From contig JAHEYQ010000046.1 in the NCBI GenBank assembly GCA_023251515.1, forward strand, positions 1 through 38,522: a stretch of 38,522 nt of DNA. The letters run 5' to 3'. Made by a program: the position numbers and the translations under genes. Of this stretch, positions 15,375 through 24,562 are shown piece after piece. Every line of letters begins with the position of its first letter. Position 1 is the first letter of the stretch. The notes under the pieces are model-generated. The model had not been told where the DNA came from. It saw only the letters and a program-made list of their open reading frames with translations, and did not search any database. Source of the DNA: Bacteroidales bacterium (GTDB taxonomy: Bacteria; Bacteroidota; Bacteroidia; Bacteroidales; JACABE01).

Positions 15375-18300
15375 ATGAAAAAAATATACCTTTTTTGTGT
15401 TGTTTATTTATTTGTTTTTACCGGATTAGCTCAGATAATCAAAAAATCAGAAATTCCTAAAAATAATGATATTAATTTTTCTGGTGCAAAATATATAAAT
15501 AAAGTTGATTCAATTCGCTTCTTAAATATTCCTGAACTGGAAGTCCCTCTGTTTTATAAATCTCCTGCTTCAGTTCAGCTTCCTGTTTATGTTGATAATT
15601 CTACAAATATGTATTTCAGGCCTGTAACGTGGCAAAGTGGTTACGAATGCGGACAAACTGCTAGTCAGGCTTTTGTTTTTACTTATGAAGTTAACCGACT
15701 TCGAAATTTAAATTCTACTTTACCTGAAAATCAATACCCTACTCATTTTTCATGGAATTTTCTGAACGATGCTTATAATTATACAGGTGCAAGTTTTTTT
15801 GATAGCTGGGAAATTACCCGTTTATGCGGAACTCCAAATATAGTGGATTATGGTGGTGCTTTAAATACAGGCGGAGAAAAACGATGGATGAGCGGATATT
15901 CTAAATATTACAATGGAATGAAAAACCGACTTTCAGGAGTTTATGCTATCAGATGCGATTCGCCCGAAGGTATCCGGATTTTAAAAACCTGGCTTTTTGA
16001 TCATCTGGAGGGTAGTGCAACCGGCGGTGTAGCTGCTATTTATGCACAGTATTGTTCTCCGAATACAACTTTGGCAGCAGGTACTCCACAGGCTGGTAAA
16101 GCGCTTATTTCTACTTGGGGTGCTAGTCCTTCGCATGCATGGACTGTTTTAGGTTACAATGATTCAATCAGATATGATTTTAATGGCGATGGTCAATACA
16201 CCAATGATATCGATATCAATGGTGATGGTATTGTAAATGTAAAAGATTGGGAAATAGGAGGTATAAAAATAGTAAATGGTTATGCCGGCCCTGGTTGGGG
16301 CGATTCTGGATTTTCTTACACAATGTATAAATCATTAGCTGATGGAATTACAAACGGAGGTATCTGGAATTCGGCTGTTTATGTGATTAAGGCAAAGGAA
16401 ACCCACAACCCGTTGTTAACAATGAAGGTAACTTTAAAACACAATGTAAGAAATCAGATAAAAGTGATGGCAGGAGTAAGTCAAAATTCAAATGCATCAT
16501 CTCCAGATTTTAGGATGGAATTTCCTATTTTCAATTTTAAAGGAAGCACTCTTTATATGCAGGGTGATTCAACTGAAAATGGTAAAAGTATTGAATTTGG
16601 ATTGGATATTACTCCTCTGTTAAGCAAAGTAGAAGTTGGAATTCCTGCAAAATATTTTTTGGAAGTTGTTGAAAAAGACCCAAATTCGTCTGGAACAGGT
16701 CAGATTTCTAATTTTTCTATAATAGATTATACTTCAGGTGTTAATGAAATAGCTTATCCATCTTCAAATATTTCATTGTTAAATAATGATACAACCCGAA
16801 TATCGATAATCAGAGCTATGGTTTTTGATAAAGTTGATATTCCGGATGATAGTTTAATTGCAAAAATTTACCATAACTATTCACATCAGTTAAATGCTGA
16901 ATTTGGATCACAGCCTTATCGTTGGCATTTGAAAATGGATTATAATCAAAATGTTATAAGCACTCCTTTTCCCAATACTGCCAGCCAGATTGTAAATACA
17001 GGAAATTCAGGTAATGTTATGAAAACGTTGAACTTTAGTTTTCCATTTATGGGTAAATCCTATAACCAGATTTACATTTATGCTGATGGATATATTAAGT
17101 TTGATAATTCTGTTTATTCGTTTCCTTATCAGATAGATGCTGATTTGTTGTTTCGAAGTCACAAAATGATTGCTCCTTTTTATGCTGATTTGGTTTATGG
17201 TAGCGGACAAAATATCACTTTTGATAGTGATGCAAATTCTGCATTAATTGTATGGAAAGCAGGTGTCAATAATCAAACATCAACTTATGTAAATGTAGCT
17301 TTAAAATTATTTTCGAATGGGAAAATAGAATTTTATTATGGAAATATCAATTTAACGGGAAAATGGTTGTCAGCAATTTCAGCTGGTGATGCTGAGAATT
17401 ATTTATATACAACATTGTCTAATAGTTTTATATATAATAGTTTTGCCAAAAAAATTGAATTAACTCCACCCGATTATCCTGAAAATTTAAATCTTACAGA
17501 ATCAGGTCTTATAAGTTTAAATCCAACAAGATATTATAATACTGCATTTAAAGTAATGGTTGCTGATAATAACAATGTTGTTGCAGAAAAAAGTATTCCT
17601 TTCAAAACCTCAGGATTAATAATTGATTATATAATCAATTCAAATGGTGATACTTCTATAAATGCCGGCGATACTGTATTTGTTTCTGCTAAGCTTAAAA
17701 ATATTGGCGCAGCTGCAATCTCAAATTCAAATATGCGAATTGCTATTGCCGATTCAAATATAGTAATGCTAGATTCTACTGAAAATATTGGAATATTGAG
17801 CGGTGGTGATAGTCTTTCTTTTTTGGATGCATTTAAATTTGTTGTGAAAAATTCTGTGAATGATGGAGTTTTTATTAATATGATTGGAAAGGTAATAAGT
17901 CCGATTGATACTTTTGAAAAAAATATTTCTTTCAGAATAAATTCTTTTCTTTTAAAAACGGGGATGGTAACTATTGCAGATGGAAATAATAATATTCTGG
18001 AACCTAATGAAACAGCTGCCATTATGTTGCAAATTAAGAATCTAGGAGGTGCTTTAGCAACCAATGTACATCTTGATTTATCTACTTCAGACCCTTTTGT
18101 TACTTTAAATCCGGCTTTTGCAAACATTGATACAATTCAACCTTTTTCAGATAAAAATGCTTTTTTTATCATTACAACTTTGCCTAATATACCTGCAAAT
18201 CACCTAATTGTATTAAATGCTGAAATTACTGGAAATAATAATAATTCTTTAAAAACTTATTTCTTTATCCAGCTAGGTACTTTTGTAGAAGATTTTGAAA

Positions 18301-19334
18301 CCAATGATTTTTCAAAATTTAATTGGACTTTAACCGGTAACGTAACTTGGTTTACCTCTGATAGTTTAAAGTTTCAAGGTAACTATTCTGCAAAATCAGG
18401 AAAAATTACACATAATCAATCATCTGTGCTTTCTATTAAACAATATATTTTAAGTGATGGATTTATAAAGTTTTACCGTAAAGTTTCCAGTGAGGTTGAT
18501 AATACTAATCACAATTATGATTATTTGGCATTTTATATTGATGGTGTTGAAAAAGCACGATGGGATGGTGAAAAAGATTGGGAACAGCAAAATTATTTTG
18601 TACCTCAGGGTTTACATACTTTTAAATGGTCGTATATAAAAGATTATTCAGTGAATACAGGTGCTGATTGTGCATGGATTGATAATATTCAATTCCCTCT
18701 ATTTGGTGATAATCAACCTTATATGGAATATTCAGCAAATGCTATTACAAAAACAATGGAAGTTAATTCAATTGATACCGTATTAATAAATCTTACTAAT
18801 AATGGGAGTTCTTTGGTTTTGTTTACAAATTATCTGAGAAATGGAAATTACAATTTTGTTCCTTGGGCCAATTCACTTAATTTAGCCGGAGGTTTGAATC
18901 ATGCAGAAATGCTGCCAATTATCATTCAATTTAATACAATACAGATGCAAGTGGGTACATATAATTGCGAATTGATAGTTAATGAGAATTTTATAAATAC
19001 TAAAATAATTCCAATTCATCTGATAGTTGAAAGCCATACAGGAATAAATGATAATCAGAAATTTGTATCAAAAATTTTTCCGAATCCCTTTTCAAATAAA
19101 ACTACAATAGATATTTATTTGAATGAAGAATCTGATGTAAATATTTCTATTTTCGATTATACTGGTCGCAAAATCAGTATTATTGCTGATTCCAAAAAAT
19201 TATCATCAGGAAAGTACCAATTTTATTGGGATATAAGTAATCTTAATAGTGAAGAATTTGCAGAAGGTTTGTATTTTTGCAATATCAAAGTTAACAACAA
19301 ATCGATTATTGAAAAATTGATTTATACAAAATAA
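15375..19334 (+). CDS. T9SS-secreted papain-like cysteine peptidase, multidomain
   Basis: A 1319-residue exported protein with a signal peptide (1-20, ending LAQ). Residues about 65-345 look like a papain-fold (C1/C39-like) peptidase: W-QSGYECGQTASQAF with Q87 and C92, SHAWTVLGYND with H254, and KIVNGYAGPGWG with N301. Between His and Asn is a calcium-binding EF-hand/dockerin-like insert (D268-FNGDG and D280-INGDGIVNVKD). Beta-rich repeats follow, including NSNGDTSINAGDTVF and ADGNNNILEPNETA, two related domains of the type that bracket cell-surface adhesins. A MAM/jelly-roll-like domain lies at about 975-1110 (FVEDFETNDFSKFNW ... AWIDNIQFP). The last about 85 residues are a type A T9SS sorting domain (KIFPNPFSNKTTIDI ... 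GLYFCNI). Its stop is 1 bp before the MBOAT gene. Confidence 0.85.
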   Translation: MKKIYLFCVVYLFVFTGLAQIIKKSEIPKNNDINFSGAKYINKVDSIRFLNIPELEVPLFYKSPASVQLPVYVDNSTNMYFRPVTWQSGYECGQTASQAFVFTYEVNRLRNLNSTLPENQYPTHFSWNFLNDAYNYTGASFFDSWEITRLCGTPNIVDYGGALNTGGEKRWMSGYSKYYNGMKNRLSGVYAIRCDSPEGIRILKTWLFDHLEGSATGGVAAIYAQYCSPNTTLAAGTPQAGKALISTWGASPSHAWTVLGYNDSIRYDFNGDGQYTNDIDINGDGIVNVKDWEIGGIKIVNGYAGPGWGDSGFSYTMYKSLADGITNGGIWNSAVYVIKAKETHNPLLTMKVTLKHNVRNQIKVMAGVSQNSNASSPDFRMEFPIFNFKGSTLYMQGDSTENGKSIEFGLDITPLLSKVEVGIPAKYFLEVVEKDPNSSGTGQISNFSIIDYTSGVNEIAYPSSNISLLNNDTTRISIIRAMVFDKVDIPDDSLIAKIYHNYSHQLNAEFGSQPYRWHLKMDYNQNVISTPFPNTASQIVNTGNSGNVMKTLNFSFPFMGKSYNQIYIYADGYIKFDNSVYSFPYQIDADLLFRSHKMIAPFYADLVYGSGQNITFDSDANSALIVWKAGVNNQTSTYVNVALKLFSNGKIEFYYGNINLTGKWLSAISAGDAENYLYTTLSNSFIYNSFAKKIELTPPDYPENLNLTESGLISLNPTRYYNTAFKVMVADNNNVVAEKSIPFKTSGLIIDYIINSNGDTSINAGDTVFVSAKLKNIGAAAISNSNMRIAIADSNIVMLDSTENIGILSGGDSLSFLDAFKFVVKNSVNDGVFINMIGKVISPIDTFEKNISFRINSFLLKTGMVTIADGNNNILEPNETAAIMLQIKNLGGALATNVHLDLSTSDPFVTLNPAFANIDTIQPFSDKNAFFIITTLPNIPANHLIVLNAEITGNNNNSLKTYFFIQLGTFVEDFETNDFSKFNWTLTGNVTWFTSDSLKFQGNYSAKSGKITHNQSSVLSIKQYILSDGFIKFYRKVSSEVDNTNHNYDYLAFYIDGVEKARWDGEKDWEQQNYFVPQGLHTFKWSYIKDYSVNTGADCAWIDNIQFPLFGDNQPYMEYSANAITKTMEVNSIDTVLINLTNNGSSLVLFTNYLRNGNYNFVPWANSLNLAGGLNHAEMLPIIIQFNTIQMQVGTYNCELIVNENFINTKIIPIHLIVESHTGINDNQKFVSKIFPNPFSNKTTIDIYLNEESDVNISIFDYTGRKISIIADSKKLSSGKYQFYWDISNLNSEEFAEGLYFCNIKVNNKSIIEKLIYTK

Positions 19335-19335
19335 A

Positions 19336-20754
19336 ATGGTTTTTAGCTGTAGCTTATTTTTATTGTATTTTTTACCTTTTTTTTTGATAATATATTTTGT
19401 AAGCCCTTATAAATCAAGAAATTTGCTCATTGTTATAGCAAGTGTCTTATTTTATTCGTGGGGAGGACCGAAATATATTTTCATCATTTTTCTGAGTATA
19501 ATTATTGATTATTTTATTGCAAAATTAATTTTTACAGCAAGTGGAAATAAAAGAAAATTATGGTTAACTATAGGAATATCTATTAATTTAGGCTTTTTAA
19601 TTTATTTTAAATATGCAAATTTCTTTCTGGATAATTTAAATAGTAGTTTATCTTTTTTAGGCTTTAATACCTTATCATTTGCAAAAGTTGCCTTACCCAT
19701 TGGTATTTCTTTCTTTACTTTTCACGAAATGAGCTATATTATTGATGTTTATCGAAAAGATAAGCCTCCAATGAAAAGCCTAGTTGATTACTCGCTTTAT
19801 ATTTTGTTTTTTCCACAATTAATAGCAGGTCCAATTATCAGATTTAATGAAATCTCTGATCAGATTATTGATAGAAAAGCCAATGAAAATATTGATTTTA
19901 AACTGAGCGGATTTTATCGCTTTATCATTGGTTTGTCGAAAAAGGTTTTAATTGCCAATGTTTTAGGTGCAGAAGCTGATAAAATATTTGCAATGAATGT
20001 TCATGAGATTGATACAATAACTGCTTGGGTTGGAATAACAGCTTATGCATTTCAGATTTATTTTGATTTTTCCGGTTATTCTGATATGGCAATCGGAATT
20101 GCCCGAATTTTAGGTTTTGTTTTTCCAGAAAATTTCAATAATCCATATATTTCACAAAATATCACTGAGTTTTGGAAGCGTTGGCATATCACTTTAAGTC
20201 GTTGGATGCGTGATTATTTATATATCCCATTGGGAGGAAACAGAGTTGATACTAAACGCTTATATTTTAATTTGTGGATTGTCTTTTTCTTATCTGGTTT
20301 GTGGCATGGGGCTGCATGGAATTTTGTAGCGTGGGGTTGTTTTCATGGTTTGTTTTTGATTGCTGACAGACTATTCTTGCTTAGATTTTTTAAAATACTT
20401 GGTAAGTTTCCTTCTGTAATTATCACATTTATAATAACTTTAATAGGTTGGGTTTTCTTTAGAGTTGAGAATATAAATGAAGCTATTCTTTTTATTTTTA
20501 AAATGTTTTCTTTTCATTTTGAGGCTTTTCCATTTTTTGAAACAAAATTTATTACAGTTTTGCTACTTGCTTTTGTTTTTTCTTTTTTCAATATTTCAAA
20601 ATTTGGAAATAGGACTGAAAATTTCTTTTTTGCTAATAAACATTCATTATTAGGTAATTATGTTTTGAGTTTTATTTCGATAATATTATTTGTTGTTAGT
20701 TTATCATATATTACTTCTTCTGGTTTTAATCCTTTTATATATTTTAGATTTTGA
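19336..20754 (+). CDS. MBOAT-family O-acyltransferase (AlgI-like)
   Basis: A 472-residue polytopic membrane protein with about ten helices. Hallmarks of the AlgI/DltB-type MBOAT family are present: LFPQLIAGPIIRF, QIYFDFSGYSDMAIGIARILGF, FWKRWHITLSRWMRDYLYIPLGG (H284) and the catalytic-type SGLWHGAAWNF (H324). Such proteins pass acyl groups, usually acetyl, across the membrane for modification of an extracytoplasmic polysaccharide. The next gene encodes an AlgJ/AlgX-like SGNH protein, the expected partner that completes transfer. No polysaccharide synthesis genes are adjacent, so the acceptor is unknown. It starts 1 bp after the peptidase gene. Confidence 0.93.
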   Translation: MVFSCSLFLLYFLPFFLIIYFVSPYKSRNLLIVIASVLFYSWGGPKYIFIIFLSIIIDYFIAKLIFTASGNKRKLWLTIGISINLGFLIYFKYANFFLDNLNSSLSFLGFNTLSFAKVALPIGISFFTFHEMSYIIDVYRKDKPPMKSLVDYSLYILFFPQLIAGPIIRFNEISDQIIDRKANENIDFKLSGFYRFIIGLSKKVLIANVLGAEADKIFAMNVHEIDTITAWVGITAYAFQIYFDFSGYSDMAIGIARILGFVFPENFNNPYISQNITEFWKRWHITLSRWMRDYLYIPLGGNRVDTKRLYFNLWIVFFLSGLWHGAAWNFVAWGCFHGLFLIADRLFLLRFFKILGKFPSVIITFIITLIGWVFFRVENINEAILFIFKMFSFHFEAFPFFETKFITVLLLAFVFSFFNISKFGNRTENFFFANKHSLLGNYVLSFISIILFVVSLSYITSSGFNPFIYFRF

Positions 20755-20758
20755 AAAT

Positions 20759-21910
20759 ATGATAAAGTTATTCCAAAAAAGAGTGTTATTTGCTGTTTTT
20801 ATCATTTTAATGTTATTACCTTTTGTGGAGTATCATTTAAAAATATTTCAATTTAAACCTTTGGATGGATCTTATGAAGATACTGATAAACCTGAATTAA
20901 AATGGTTTACTTGGAAATCGTGGTTTAATGAGAAGTTTCAAACCGATTATAATAAAAGTCTTGAAGCTCACATAGGATACCGAAATTTATTAATCAGATT
21001 AAATAATCAGCTTGATTATACTTTATTTAAACAAACATCAACCCAAAAAGCTATTATTGGCAAATCTGATTGCTTATATGAAGAAGGTTATATTTTTGAC
21101 TATATCGGAGCTAATTTTTTAGGAAAGGATTCTATAAATAAGTTGCTACAAAAAACGAAAATACTTCAGGATTTTTTAAAAAAGGAAAAAAAAATCGATT
21201 TAATAATCGTTTTTGAACCAGGCAAAGCAAGTTATTTTCCAGAGTTTATTCCTGATAAATATAATGTTGAAAAGAAAACAACTTCTAATTATAAATATTT
21301 CTCAGAACAATGTAAATTGCTGAAAATAAATAATCTTGACTTAAACTCATGGTTTATTAAAATGAAAGATACATCTACCTATCCTCTGTTCCCAAAATAC
21401 GGAGTTCATTGGAGTACATACGGGATGTGTTTGGCTGCTGATACTCTAATAAAATTTATAGAGCATAGTCGGAGTATTGACATGCCAGACTTATATTGGG
21501 ATAAAATAAAAGTAACAGATAAGCTTAAAGATGTTGATTTTGATATTGAATTAACTTTAAATTTGTTATGTAAGCTACCTCATGAAAAAATGGCCTATCC
21601 CAAGTTGAAATTTTTTAATTCCAGCTCTAAGATAAAGCCAAATGTTTTAACGATTGCTGATAGTTATTACTGGAGTATTTACAATAATAAAATTCCTCAA
21701 AATGTTTTTAATAATCATCAGTTTTGGTATTATAATACGACAATTTTCCCCGATATATGGGGTGATAATGCCAAATATGTTGATCATTCAAAAGACAAAG
21801 AAAATATAGAAAAACAAGATGTTATTCTTATAATGGTTACGGAACTAAATCTTTATAAATCCTTTTTTGGATTTATTGATAGTGTATATAGTTTATATCA
21901 TTTGAAATAA
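20759..21910 (+). CDS. AlgJ/AlgX-like SGNH acetyltransferase partner of MBOAT
   Basis: A 383-residue protein with one N-terminal membrane anchor (about 6-24) and an extracytoplasmic SGNH-like domain. Candidate catalytic residues are S302 in IADSYYWS and H217 in YGVHWSTYG. The Asp that usually sits two residues before this His in AlgX/AlgJ is Gly here, a variant I associate with Bacteroidota homologues. It would receive the acyl group from the MBOAT protein and transfer it to a glycan. The ATG at 20759 lies 4 bp after the MBOAT stop. An in-frame extension upstream into that gene (to 20690) would add 23 hydrophobic residues in front of the normal anchor and is unlikely. Confidence 0.82.
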   Translation: MIKLFQKRVLFAVFIILMLLPFVEYHLKIFQFKPLDGSYEDTDKPELKWFTWKSWFNEKFQTDYNKSLEAHIGYRNLLIRLNNQLDYTLFKQTSTQKAIIGKSDCLYEEGYIFDYIGANFLGKDSINKLLQKTKILQDFLKKEKKIDLIIVFEPGKASYFPEFIPDKYNVEKKTTSNYKYFSEQCKLLKINNLDLNSWFIKMKDTSTYPLFPKYGVHWSTYGMCLAADTLIKFIEHSRSIDMPDLYWDKIKVTDKLKDVDFDIELTLNLLCKLPHEKMAYPKLKFFNSSSKIKPNVLTIADSYYWSIYNNKIPQNVFNNHQFWYYNTTIFPDIWGDNAKYVDHSKDKENIEKQDVILIMVTELNLYKSFFGFIDSVYSLYHLK

Positions 21911-21920
21911 ACTATATACA
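21883..21920. terminator. Convergent-gene hairpin (perfect 14-bp arms)
   Basis: TGTATATAGTTTAT (21883-21896) pairs exactly with 21907-21920 around a 10-nt loop. It overlaps the last codons and stop of the SGNH gene and sits 12 bp from the end of the convergent TetR gene. It is AT-rich with no long T-tract, so efficiency is uncertain. Confidence 0.5.
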
Positions 21921-21932
21921 AAATTTGCTATT

Positions 21933-22511
21933 CTATTTTACAATACCGTAGAAAATCAGATTGATTATTTCTCTAACCCTTTTGTCAATATCAACTGGTA
22001 TTGGAGCAATGATAAATGGCATTTGAATTCCTTTTATTGCCATAAAAATGGCTTTTGCAGATAGATTTGTATTGGTTACTTTAAAAATTTCATCATCAAC
22101 ACCATCAGACAAAATTTGTTCCAATAAATCTATTTCCATTGCATCATATTTCTCTCTTACGCTATATACCAAATGAATATAGTCTAAAAAGTCATTTTTT
22201 ATTGCATTGTATTCAGTTACAAGTTCTGTTAGTTTTTTGTATCTGAATGTAATAAATGTACGAACTTTTTCTATTGGTTCAGTTTGATTTTTCACTTGAA
22301 TACATAATTCTTTATACATCAGGTTAGATTCATGATCAATTAATGCTCTAAATATATCTTCTTTTGATTCAAAATAATAGTAAAGTGAACTTTTTTTCTT
22401 TCCAACTATTACTGAAATTTCATCTAAATTACTTTTCTGATAACCAAATTTGGTAAAAACAGTTTTAGATTTTTCTACAATTTCTTTTCTGATTGCTTCT
22501 TTGTTAACCAT
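21933..22511 (-). CDS. TetR-family transcriptional regulator
   Basis: A 192-residue repressor-type protein. The N-terminal helix-turn-helix (about 9-55) reads KTVFTKFGYQKSNLDEIS, then KKKSSLYYYFESKEDIFRAL, the TetR signature. The all-helical C-terminal ligand domain (about 70-190) is unique to the subgroup, so the effector is unknown. Unusually for this genome the ATG at 22511 is preceded by a strong Shine-Dalgarno AAGGAGA about 6 nt upstream. It lies downstream of, and on the same strand as, the NMT1-like lipoprotein gene (130-bp gap), so it may control that cluster. Confidence 0.92.
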   Translation of the reverse strand: MVNKEAIRKEIVEKSKTVFTKFGYQKSNLDEISVIVGKKKSSLYYYFESKEDIFRALIDHESNLMYKELCIQVKNQTEPIEKVRTFITFRYKKLTELVTEYNAIKNDFLDYIHLVYSVREKYDAMEIDLLEQILSDGVDDEIFKVTNTNLSAKAIFMAIKGIQMPFIIAPIPVDIDKRVREIINLIFYGIVK

Positions 22512-22641
22512 AAGATTCTCCTTTTTTTATTAATTATTAAATTGAAAATTAATATTTTATAATTATTTGAGGTTAAAATTCAATTATATAAATATAATAA
22601 ACAATTGAAAACATAAAATTACTAATTTTTTTTAATATAAA

Positions 22642-23712
22642 CTATTCTTTTTCACTTTTAAATGAAAATGGTTGAAAAAAATCATTATAAGGTATTATTT
22701 TGTTTATTGATTTGCCTTTTAATAAGATATTGGTATTCAGATTATAATCTTTTTCAGACAGATATGTTCTAATATAAATTCCATCTTTATAAATTTCTTC
22801 AAAGCGATTAAGCATCCATATTTGATGAGCTCTGTTAAAAGCCTTTTTATTAGCTTTCATTACTTTTTCTATTATATCAATAGATTCTGTTTTGTGTTTA
22901 AAAACATATTCCCAGCTTTCAATGGTTGCTTTAACAAAATTTCTGCAAAGTTTTGGATCGTTTTTTAGTAGTATATTATTGCAATAGAGCCCATCTTCCA
23001 ATAAATTGAAATTATAATCTGCTAAAAAAAAGAAATTTAATTCATCTTCTTTATACCCTGAATTTATTATTGAGTGAAATTCATCAAAATAATTTGCATT
23101 AACAATCTCAACACCATCATTATAGAAAATATTTAATGAATTACTGATAGGAACAACCTCAACATTCAGATTATTTTGTTTAAAAAAAACTTCGGCTTGA
23201 TTTACAAAATCACTCCAAATTGCAGCTTTTTTATTATTAAAATCTTTTAATGTATTTATTTTTGATTTTTTTTTGGTAACCATCATTATAGATGATTTAT
23301 TTGAGAATTGAGCTATATTTACTAAATTATTATTTTTATCGTTCAATTCCAATGCATTAGAAAGCCATAAAACTGAAAAATCAGGTTTGATTTTTTTAAA
23401 TTCTTCGGATAAGTTTTTAGTAGGAAAATAAGTAAGTATATCTAAATCAATTCCTTTTTTTTTGTAAAAACCTAATTCTTTGCCCACATAATATGCTGCA
23501 AACTGTGAATTTAAATTCCAATTGGGTAAAAACCGAACTTTTTTAAGTGCTTGTATGGGTGCATTTATTTGATTTTCTGTTGTGTCATTTAAACCGGTTA
23601 CAAAATCAGGGAGCTTGGTTTCTTTACAAGAAATAAAAAAAAATATTATCAACAAACTGTTTACCAGTAATTTGGTTTTTTTTTGTTTTTTATTGATTAT
23701 ATTAATTTTCAT
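22642..23712 (-). CDS. NMT1/THI5-like substrate-binding lipoprotein (orphan)
   Basis: A 356-residue protein with a basic start, a hydrophobic stretch and lipobox FFFISCKE (lipidated C29). The mature part has the NMT1/THI5/SsuA-like periplasmic-binding signature: VRFLPNWNLNSQFAAYYVGKELGFYKKKGIDLDI (about 59-92), then KPDFSVLW, MMVTKKKSKINTLKDFNNKK and a C-terminal lobe with NFVKATIESWEYVFKH. Relatives bind pyrimidine/thiamine precursors, sulfonates or nitrate for ABC importers. No permease or ATPase gene is adjacent, so it either works with a distant transporter or as a sensor. Neighbours are TetR downstream and a beta-barrel gene upstream. Confidence 0.85.
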   Translation of the reverse strand: MKINIINKKQKKTKLLVNSLLIIFFFISCKETKLPDFVTGLNDTTENQINAPIQALKKVRFLPNWNLNSQFAAYYVGKELGFYKKKGIDLDILTYFPTKNLSEEFKKIKPDFSVLWLSNALELNDKNNNLVNIAQFSNKSSIMMVTKKKSKINTLKDFNNKKAAIWSDFVNQAEVFFKQNNLNVEVVPISNSLNIFYNDGVEIVNANYFDEFHSIINSGYKEDELNFFFLADYNFNLLEDGLYCNNILLKNDPKLCRNFVKATIESWEYVFKHKTESIDIIEKVMKANKKAFNRAHQIWMLNRFEEIYKDGIYIRTYLSEKDYNLNTNILLKGKSINKIIPYNDFFQPFSFKSEKE

Positions 23713-23780
23713 TATAACGCGTTTTTTTTTATTTTTTTATAACTTAAAAATTAAGAGTATAAAAATAAGAATTTTTTTAA

Positions 23781-24506
23781 TTAAAAATCAATTCCTATAA
23801 AAAAATATGCATAAGTATGATATAAATTATTTTGTTCTAATCCTCTTGTTGAAAATATATCATTGGAATACAGTGATTTAATGCTTCTGCTTATTTTGAA
23901 TCCATTAAAAATATTTTTGTATAAATATGATTTTAAGCCCAAAATAAATCCATAATCAATATTGTTGATGTTTTCAAAATTGTCAAATTTTTCAAAATAG
24001 TCACCTAAAAATCCTCCTTCGCCAATAACAACCTGAACATCACCTTTGTCGTATCCACCTGTTAATACGGATAAATAGATCCCTGTTATTAATTGATTTC
24101 TATTGTAAAAATTATACGACAGTGTGTATTGATTTTCAATATAGTGTAAATTCATTTTACCATTGACATAAGCATTATAGAATGAATTTAAATAATAAAT
24201 AGTATTGTTTATTTCTTGAGGAATTAATGTGTCTTTTCTAAATTTGGTTGAATATTCAACTCTTTTGTTTGTGTATTGTATCTCAGCGTTTAATGATATT
24301 TTTGAGTTTAAATGATAAGTATAGGATAAGCCAATTAAAGCACCTGTTTTAGGTGTTCCTGATGAATTATTGATAGAATTTGTAGGAATAGGACCTCCCA
24401 AGCTAAATCCCAAAAAACCTGATAAATTATCTTTTTGACAAAATGATTCATTGCTTAAGTATATTGTAAAAATAAAAATTAGGGATATATGCTTTATTTT
24501 CTTCAT
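23781..24506 (-). CDS. Outer-membrane beta-barrel protein
   Basis: A 241-residue protein with a signal peptide (1-23, ending SFC-Q). Glycine- and aromatic-rich alternating strands follow (FLGFSLGGPIPTNS, GALIGLSYTYHLNSKISLNAEIQYTNK, YGFILGLKSYLYKN), ending with a C-terminal aromatic pattern (YAYFFIGIDF). This is the usual look of small Bacteroidota porin-family barrels; substrate unknown. It lies 68 bp upstream of the NMT1-like lipoprotein gene on the same strand, so the two may form an uptake-related pair. Confidence 0.75.
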   Translation of the reverse strand: MKKIKHISLIFIFTIYLSNESFCQKDNLSGFLGFSLGGPIPTNSINNSSGTPKTGALIGLSYTYHLNSKISLNAEIQYTNKRVEYSTKFRKDTLIPQEINNTIYYLNSFYNAYVNGKMNLHYIENQYTLSYNFYNRNQLITGIYLSVLTGGYDKGDVQVVIGEGGFLGDYFEKFDNFENINNIDYGFILGLKSYLYKNIFNGFKISRSIKSLYSNDIFSTRGLEQNNLYHTYAYFFIGIDF

Positions 24507-24521
24507 ATAGATTTATAAAAA

Positions 24522-24539
24522 AAGGGGTGTTAGCCCCTT
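24522..24539 (-). terminator. Terminator of the LruC lipoprotein gene
   Basis: AAGGGG-TGTTAG-CCCCTT hairpin; on the minus strand the stem is followed by TTTTTTT. It lies between the LruC gene end (24563) and the beta-barrel start (24506), separating the transcripts. Confidence 0.75.
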
Positions 24540-24562
24540 GTATTATTCATTAAATCAAAGTA

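Noticed and set aside
17627..18127. Minus-strand 166-codon open frame inside the secreted peptidase gene
   Set aside because: Antisense shadow of a clear coding region with signal peptide and sorting domain on the plus strand.
20690..20758. Upstream extension of the SGNH gene
   Set aside because: It lies inside the MBOAT gene and adds a hydrophobic run before a normal membrane anchor; the ATG at 20759 with 4-bp spacing is preferred.
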